Source: Hemicordylus capensis
Lineage: Eukaryota > Chordata > Lepidosauria > Squamata > Cordylidae
DNA: 64,000 nucleotides
Direction of reading: 5' to 3'
Assembly (NCBI RefSeq): GCF_027244095.1
Contig: NC_069665.1
Span: forward strand, 2,606,501-2,670,500
Shown here: positions 56,660-64,000 of the stretch, piece by piece
Numbering within the stretch: position 1 is the stretch's first letter
How the letters are laid out: each line of letters opens with the position of its first letter
Notes under the pieces: model-generated
Told to the model about the DNA's origin: nothing
Database searches by the model: none
Seen by the model: only the letters and a program-made list of their open reading frames with translations
Program-made: the position numbers and the translations under genes

Positions 56660-59200
56660 TGTCCCCAGCCCCCCAAAGACACAGAGACATAGTTTGGGTG
56701 AAAAGGGCCACAACTTTATTCACCAATAACAATAATAACCCATAATAAGCCATAATAACCCATAATAACCGTGTGACCAGCCTAATTCTAACTCAAACCC
56801 CCAACGCAGAACGGAGTAGGCGAAAAAACTCCCAACAGTGGCCAATGCGTTGAGAGCCAAAAATTCCTACTCGGCCCCAGAAGGGCGACCAGTCACTAGA
56901 CCCGCTCTGCTCCAGGGAAGGGAGGGAGGGGGATGCTTGGCCCAAACGGAAGAGCTTGGGCGGGGAAATAGTAATAATAAAAAGAGAGAGACCAGCCCGC
57001 CCGCCCAAATCATTTCCCCCCAAGTGAACCACAATGACATCAGGCCCAGGGAACCTAGCTCAATCATCCCAAATGGCAGGGAGCAACTGGCTCCATAACA
57101 TGCCCCTCCTACCCAACCAAGAAACTGAAGCATGCATTCCAAAAACCAACTGGGTGCCCCAATGGGAGGATCTGGCCCTCTTGAAGGCCCCAAAGACTGA
57201 CGAATGGGGGCAAAACAGGACCCGAACAGGAGCCGCCGATCCGCCAGCACCTGCCAAGAAAACAAAAGGTCAGAGCGGGCACCGCCACCTTCCATTCAGC
57301 ACACGTAGCGCCGCACCACCAAGGACTTCCATCGCCCTCTCCTTTGAACGACGTCCTCTCTCAGCCCCATGCGAGCAGCCGTGGTGGCAGCCCCAAACCG
57401 AAAGGAGTGCAGTGTAAGTCCCTCCAAGGGAACCCCGGCCAAGGTCAAGGCCCTTTGTATAACTGCCAGCAACTGATACAGGGTGAGGGGTGCCTTGTCC
57501 TCGTGCGCAAAAAGGCAGCCCTCTGGAATGGGCCCAGGTTATGCCGTAAGGCAGCTACCGGACAAATCGAAGGGTCGCTGGTGGCCGCCAGACGAACAAC
57601 ACAGCCGGGAGCAGATGGTCACCCAAGGGCAGCCCCATAGCACCATAAGGGGCATGCTCGGGGGAAGGCAAAATTCCCATGGGGTAAAACCCAGAGGTCC
57701 CCCCTGAACCTGAGATTGCTGTCGGCGAAGTTACAGAGCCGCCCCCAACAGGGGCCAAAGCCGGCCTGTTACCCAGCCACACCTGCTCTGCCGCCCCTTG
57801 GAGCCCTGCAGTGATCACCGGAAAACCCAACGGAGGACCCATGCCCCAAGGCTGTGTGTAAGGTGCCCCAAATGGGGCAGGTCCCCATCCACCCATGGCA
57901 GGCATCGGCCAGGGTCCAGAGGGCGGTGTCGGTGCAATAGGCTCACCTGGGGGCGGAGGCAAAGATGGATCCACAGGGGGGAATCCGATGGCAGCGGGGA
58001 TCCTGGATCTGCAGGAGAAGGCATCGCAGGAACGGGAACGCCAGGCACTGGCAACACAGGATCAGCCGGCTCTGCAGGCAGCACTGGGCCGGGCGGGCCC
58101 TCGCTCTTTTCAAGAGCTCCTAACCTGTCAGAGAGAGATTTTCGTAACTGTGTTCCAGCAGCACCACGCGTGCGTCGAGGAACTTCCTTTGGCGCTCCAG
58201 ACGGGCCAGCCCCCTTGCTTCCAACAGAATGGAAGCCTTGGCCTTCTCCAGAGCTTCCATTCTGTTGATCAGGCCCCTAATTAGAACCATCTCCCCATCA
58301 TCCTCATCAGAGGAAGAAGCTGGAGGTGCAGGCCGCTTGGCCCCCTGATAGGCTGACCACCGGTTTTCTCCTTGGCTTTCCTAGGCATGTGGGCGAATTG
58401 CAGGGGCCCAGAATAACCAACCCCCAATGCCACCAAAAACAACCCCGAAAACCCCACGGGCAAAAGAACACGACGGGCGTGGAGAGAAGAGCGCCCAGAG
58501 AGCCACTCGCTGCCCTCCTGAGAGACCCCCACTCCGACCCCCCAAAGAAGCCAACGGAAGAGAAGAGGGACACGAAAAATGCCAGTAACCCCAAGGCCAA
58601 CCAACACCCCCACCCAACCGCAGGGAGCGGCAGGGCCCCAAATAAGTGCCACCAATCAGAGCAATCACCAGTCCCACCCAGTTAGGCTGCCCAATACGCC
58701 CCAGGCCAGGAAGGCCCAACCCGGACAAACCAAAGGCCCCAAGCCCCGAAGATGCTGCCCCGGGGCCGATGCCGCCGCACTCCAGCCGCAGGCCGATGCC
58801 CCCTCAGGCCGCTAAAATGACCGCCGATGTCCGGGGAAGCCGCCGCTCGGCAGGTCGATGCTACCCACCAAAATATACCACTCTTCCCATCCTCGAGCAC
58901 AGCCCGCCCCCCGCCCACTCCGGTTCAGGCCAAGAAAAAGGTCTATGGAAGAGCTCCTTCCTCCACGGATGCTCAGCCCAAACTGAAGAGCTGGGGGGGG
59001 GGGAACCCAGCAAGGGCCCAAGCCCCGGCCCCCAAACTGAACGGGCCAATCAGGTCCCTTTGGGGCCTCCTGCGGAGCGTGGCTGGGACAAACTCCCTCC
59101 CCTCCGCAGGAGGCCAAGGGGAGGGGCATCCCGTGTGGCTTGCTTCTCTTTCTTGGGGGCAGCTTGTCTGGGTCTTCGCAAAAGGACCTACGCAAAATAG
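56660..59200 (-). mobile_element. Ngaro-type fossil, unit 3
   Basis: Counterpart of the unit 1 element with the same parts and order. Broken. The minus-strand AATAAA is at 56,715-56,720. Because the same insertion occupies the same place in three units, it entered the locus once, before duplication. Confidence 0.7.
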
Positions 59201-59499
59201 AAAAGAAAGAAATATTCTGATCAATGAAGATGCAGAACTCTAGCCTTAACCTCTATACCTCAACCCAATCTGTACTAATGTTAAAACAACATCATTTTAA
59301 AATTATCAACACCAGAAGACAACATGTAAAATGTTAAGATTTACCGATTTTAAAAATGAAGTGATATAACTTGCGATCATATGGGAGGGGGGAAGCTGTA
59401 ATATACAGGGTGAAGACGGGCCCGTCAGAGTTCTCCCCACCAGGCCGTCTCCAGTCCTGCTGCTTAGGAGGACACCCAGCGAGAGACGAGACTTGCCTC

Positions 59500-62400
59500 T
59501 CATTGGCGCCAGGGGTAGCCATACTGAAGGGAGATGTCCATTTCCTCCTCCCGCTCCACGAAATACTGCCTCCGGCCGGCTGATGTCCACTGAGCCGCCT
59601 CTTCCCTCGCTCTTTGAGCCCGCCGCCGCATCAGCTCCCGGACGGGCCGTTGCTCCTCCGTCATGGGCCGGGAGACTTCCAGGTGGGCCGGGGGCGTCCT
59701 CCAAGGGATGAACGTGTCCCCCTTAAACTCCTGCTCTGCTGTCGTGCGCTGGGGACCAGGTGGAAGGACCGGATGCTCCGTGGAGGCTTGGTGGGCAGGG
59801 AGGACGGGTCGGTGGGTTGGTGTGGGACCCCAAGGCTGTGGCTGTGGTTGAGGGGCCGGCGGGGGCTGGCCCAAGGTCCTCCCAGCAAGACCGTGCATCC
59901 GCAAGCTATTTGCCTGCGCCAGGGAGGAGGGCCGGAGCATGAAGGGACGGGATCCCGGCGGCCTCCACACTGGCGTGGATTGTGGGTGGGCCAGGGAGCT
60001 AGGGGGGAGGTTGGCCATCGGCATGGCTGCTGGCCTGGCCATGGAGCTGGGCGGTGCCTTCCCCGCTGGTCTGCTTGGCAGGGCTGCCAAAGGCCTTGGT
60101 GGTGGCTCAGCTGTGCTTCCCGATGGTGTCCTTCCCATGGACATCGCTGGTGTCTTTTGGGGCACGCTCTGCCCGGGATGTCCCTCTGCACTCTTGCATT
60201 TTGCCGGGGGGCCCAGGGCATGGAACACCTGCACGGAGTCCCGCATCATTCTGGCCAGGCTGCTCCTCGGAGTCGGGGGCACAGCCTGGGCGGATCCACT
60301 GGACTCTGCCCCCACTTTCGGCCTCTTGGTGTCCCCAGCTTCGGCTTCAGGTGGTAGCAGCCGTGCTTTCCCCCTTCCTGGCAGGACCTGAGGCATTCTC
60401 AGCAGGTTCTGGCCTGGCATGCTTCCTGCAGGTTTCATCGGCTGATGGGGTTGGACGGCCAGCTCCAGATGGCAAGTGGGGATCTTCTGCGCGGTTCTCC
60501 CTTCCTTCTGGTCCAGGGCTGCTTTGGCCGTCTCTGCAGATCTCGCCTCCCGCTCAGCCTTTGGGCTTCCCCGTGGAACCTTGGGTGCTGGCACACTCTC
60601 TGCCCCTGCTGCCCTTGCCCTCTTTGCAATGTTCTCTGCAGGGAGTTTCCTGCCCACCAACTCCCCATATGTGCGGTCCTTGGCCTTTTTGGGCGCAGAG
60701 GAGATGGGCGGCAAAAAGTCAAAGAGCTGCAGCCTTGGCTTGGCACATTGGGTGTTCTTGTCTCCTGGGGCTACCAGGTGGGAAGCCGTTCCCTTGGAGA
60801 GCACTTTGGTTGGCTCTGGTGGAGGAGGTGGGAAGAGGAATTCCGGAAGCAACTGCGGGGCTGTTCCTCCCTTGGCCGGTCCTCGACCCTTCAGCTGGGG
60901 AGGAGATGGTGGGTGGCGCTCCTGGGTCCCTGCTAGAAAGGAAGAAGAGAAGTCAGTTGTTTGGGAAAAGACGGAGCAAGTCTGTAACTTCATCTGGCTC
61001 ATTCTTTGTGGGCAGCTTTCCCCCATCCCAAGGCACAGATGCTGAGGGAGTGGCATTCCCCCCCAACCCACATCAGACCTCCACTCTTCAACTCTTGTTC
61101 AAGCACAAGGTTCTCGCAGGGCTGGTGGGGCCAGTCACGGGACTGTCCTTCCCCCACAATGGTGCACACCCACCTCTGTGTGGTCCCAACTCTGGGATCT
61201 TCATTCTTGGGGCAGCACCGGTGCTGAAGCCTTCTGCCTTCTGAGTTGCAGGCTCCTTGATTTGGATGGCCAGTGTCTGCTCAGTGGCAGGAATCAAGAC
61301 TGAAAGAGAAGGACGGAGGATGACCAGGGGATGGGTCAGGATCTGATCCAGAGCCAGCCCTGCCGTGTGGTAAGGGGAGGTGGTGGATTTCAGTCCTGAG
61401 GGAGGGCGTGGGAAGGTGGCAGGGATGACTTCTTAGGGGGCTCGAGCAGTCACGGATGGGTGGGCTAAGGGGTGAGGGCAGCAGGAATTCTCATCCGAAG
61501 ACAGCTTTCAAACATTGCACATCAGGGCAGACATTGAGTCATCCAGTGAACAGCTCTTGCACATTTCCCAAAACTCTGGGCTGTGTTTCAGAATGCATGC
61601 TCTGTTCCTATGGCCAGGCCTGGAAAGGTGTCCCCCCTGTGTGGAGTGGGAGCAGATGGCGTACTCTAGAAATGCAGCCCCAGGGCTACAGGGATGAGGG
61701 GCAGTGGTGGGAGAGCTGTCTATGGGGAGAATTGTTGGCCCCCTTGGCAAAGAGCCGAGGAATGCTTCTTGATCTTCTTCCTCCCTGGAGAAGATCAGGG
61801 CTCCGAAGAATCTATTTCGAAGACCATGGCCTCAGGAGAAGGATTGCGCCAGACCCATGGGAAGGACACAGGGAGCCCTAGGTGGGAGGACGCCCCTTTC
61901 CCAGCATCAGCACTCACCTCTGGACGCACGTCGAATGTCCGTCGGCTTGCCGCTCCTGGGCTGATCCGGTGGGGCTGGGCGGAACCCCCCAGCGGCAGCG
62001 GTGGTGCTGCTGCCTTCTGATTGCAGCCGGTGGGCCAGCAGGACCAGATTCCTCTTGCGTGCCTGGTCCGCCCTGGCCGGCTGGGCCAGAGATGTTCTTG
62101 CAGCAGGAGGGATGGGGGCAAGCTGGGCCAGAGATGTTGTCTCCGCAGGAGGGATGGGGGCAAGCGTGGCATGTCTGTAGCCAGGAGCCTCCCTCACCCT
62201 ATGCAAGAATGGTGGGAACTCTTCCGGCTCTGGAGGTCGCAGCTGGCCAAAGGATTGATGGCCAAAGAATTGGGCCATGGGGCCCGCAGTGGGACGGCTG
62301 GGGGCCAGCGGCCCAAAGAAGGGTCCGGGGAGATGGTATGGGGATGCCGCCGGTGAGCCAGGCCGCTGGTGCTCCCGTTGCGGCTTCCGCAGATCTCCCT

Positions 62401-63868
62401 CTGCTGGGTGGCTGTGGTCCCTGCTGTCCCTCCCTTCGATGGATTGAAGGGAGAGGTCAGAGACCGAGGACCACATGGAGGTGGAACCAATGGTCGGCGT
62501 CGGTGTCTCGAGGAAGCTGCTGGGCGAACCGCCTCCTTCCCCGGCCGAGCTCGCGCTCGTACAGGAGGAGCCAGCAGACGGCCTCTTTTCAGTCGACTCA
62601 TCTGTAAGAAAAAGGAAGGGGGCACCTTGATTTCTGTCATTCCTACAACAGCCCTGCAAAGCAGGCCCAACCTACGCCTTTCTGATGGGAAGGGAAGAGG
62701 CAACTACCCAATAGCCCCGAGGCCTCCCTCTGAACCCATGGCTTCAGTCACTTGGAAGGAGGCACCCACCTCCCTGCTGGGATGCCCGAGTATTGTCCCA
62801 CTCTTCAGGTGAGGAAGCCCAACAACCCTGATGTGGAGAACTAGCGGCACTCATGCCCCGCTCCGCCTCTTAGTCCTGGAGGACTTCCAGAGGGGCTCCT
62901 GCATCTCATTGAGTTTGAGCAGGCCAGATAAGATGGATGATGTGCATGCAGCTGCCACATTCAGGGCACTTGTCTCTCCCTTGCTATGGTCTGCAACAGC
63001 AAAGAGTCGCTCTCCAAGGTGTGGGGTTCCCCCAACTGCTCAACATTGACCCTCCTGTAGATGTAGGCCTACAGCTCCCATCATCCCTGGCTGTTGGCCG
63101 CTGTGGCTGGCTGGGGATTATGGGAGTTGTAGTCCAAAAAGAGCTGGGGAGCCATAGCTGAGCAGGCCTGCTTTAACCGAAGATGCTAAGAACTTTGCCT
63201 GGGACCTGGGGGATGCAGAGCACGGCCAAATCTGCTCCCCTCTGAGCACTCTTGGTTCCAGGAGGCCAGAGAATGTTGTGGTTCGAATCGGATTCCAGAG
63301 TGAGAGGCAGTTAGCCTGAGCTGAAGGGGCAGCCCTGGGAGGAAAGAGGCCCTCCCAGGCGAACCGGGGAGGAAATTAACCAGAACCAGTGAAAGAACCC
63401 CTTTGCACCCATTCTGCCTATGGAAAGCCTCTCCCAAGCAGGAGTCGATTCTTTTGGATTCTCAGCACATTCCTGGACACTAGTTCAAACACACCCCTAT
63501 TACATTCCCCTTCATTAGGATTCTGATGACTTCCTTGTCTCGTGCCTGTAAGACTTTGGAAGGGGCCATTGATGATTCCAGATAAGAATGAACTATCTAA
63601 AAAGGCTGGGGAAAGGGGATAACCTCTTTGGACAGAAGGTAGAACAAACTGGAAAGGGAAGGTGTGGTCTAAAGTCAGATAAAGGAAAGCAAGGGAAATG
63701 TGACCCAAGAGCAGACACAGGGCACAATCCATCCAAATGAATTGCCACCTGGTCCCTCCTTTATTCTACCTAGAAAACCACATGGCTTTGTGGTCTCCAG
63801 GAATCGACACCAACTCACAACCTTCCCTTTCTTTTTCCTCCTGGACGGCACCATTTCCTACCTGCCAT
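59500..63868 (-). CDS. C2orf78: C2orf78-like protein, copy 3, four exons
   Basis: Exons are 63,862-63,868, 61,918-62,601, 61,174-61,299 and 59,500-60,932, with the same lengths and phases and 749 codons open. Intron 3 is 241 bp, against 310-311 in the other copies, with unrelated sequence at the join. Exon 4 is a mosaic. Its first part carries copy 2 residues (PTKVLSKG, KLPAENI). The middle carries copy 1 residues (SAETAKAAL, GDTKRPK, AKCKSA). A later site again matches copy 2 (PQPQPW). The last residue is Q (PWRQ) instead of H. The promoter of this copy lies beyond the window. Confidence 0.78.
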
Positions 63869-64000
63869 GATGACTGTCAACGTCTAAAGAAGTCCACTGG
63901 ACAACAAAAACAACAACAAGAAGGACAAGAAGATGATCTCTCTGGTGAGAGCAGACCAGGCAATCTCTCCAGTCAGAGGAGCCTGCTGTCCGTACTCCTC

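Larger units (their letters stand above)
56227..64000. repeat. Tandem segmental duplication, unit 3 (cut by window end)
   Basis: Same start and order as units 1 and 2, running into the intron-1/exon-1 region of its gene before the window ends. Neither unit-2-specific hAT is seen: the site of the first is empty at about 63,606-63,615, and the site of the second lies beyond the window. Confidence 0.95.

Noticed and set aside
59500-61071. 523-aa single-exon frame in copy 3
   Set aside because: It reads through intron 3 only because that intron happens to be open in this frame. The acceptor at 60,933 and exon 3 are conserved in all copies, and intron length 241 would shift the frame relative to exon 3.
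1-64000. CRISPR arrays, operons, bacterial-type promoters
   Set aside because: None present. Repeat content and splicing show vertebrate nuclear DNA.

Overview
This window looks like nuclear DNA of a squamate reptile. The evidence is a dense vertebrate-type repeat load: CR1 and L2-type LINE remnants, several tRNA-derived SINE families (one with a fused 5S-rRNA-like segment), palindromic hAT MITEs with 8-bp target duplications, Ngaro-type tyrosine-recombinase retroelement fossils, and spliced genes with long introns. Species is not resolvable by eye. Nothing here is bacterial or organellar.

Layout. Bases 1-23,421 hold no host gene that I can support. They are repeats (CR1 LINE at the left edge, SINEs, MITEs, microsatellites, one solo LTR, one LTR-like block) between unassigned stretches. 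From 23,422 to the end the window is a head-to-tail tandem segmental duplication: unit 1 (23,422-38,448, 15.0 kb), unit 2 (38,449-56,226, 17.8 kb) and unit 3 (56,227-64,000, cut by the window end). The size difference between units 1 and 2 is largely explained by two hAT elements found only in unit 2 and by about 359 bp missing from unit 1.

Each unit carries the same spliced minus-strand gene. I reconstruct four coding exons (7, 684, 126 and 1433 bp, all introns phase 1), giving a 749-aa proline-rich protein in all three copies with open frames. The C-terminal ~55 residues, a PRSSL...SVQVFH block and an LPPI...KKAKD block match what I remember of vertebrate C2orf78 (DUF4629 family, testis-expressed in mammals, molecular function unknown). 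The array is therefore best read as three intact C2orf78-like paralogues. About 200 bp upstream of the start codon, units 1 and 2 share an RFX X-box-like site beside CRE-like sites, a combination known from spermatid promoters. This is the most interesting regulatory hint in the window.

Directly downstream of each gene is a Ngaro-family fossil with gag-like, recombinase and SGNH-hydrolase-like remains. It was there before the duplication. No canonical poly(A) hexamer is visible between the stop codon and the fossil, so the nearest AATAAA is at the far end of the fossil. The three gene copies differ by a few percent and are mosaic, which suggests gene conversion or unequal exchange.
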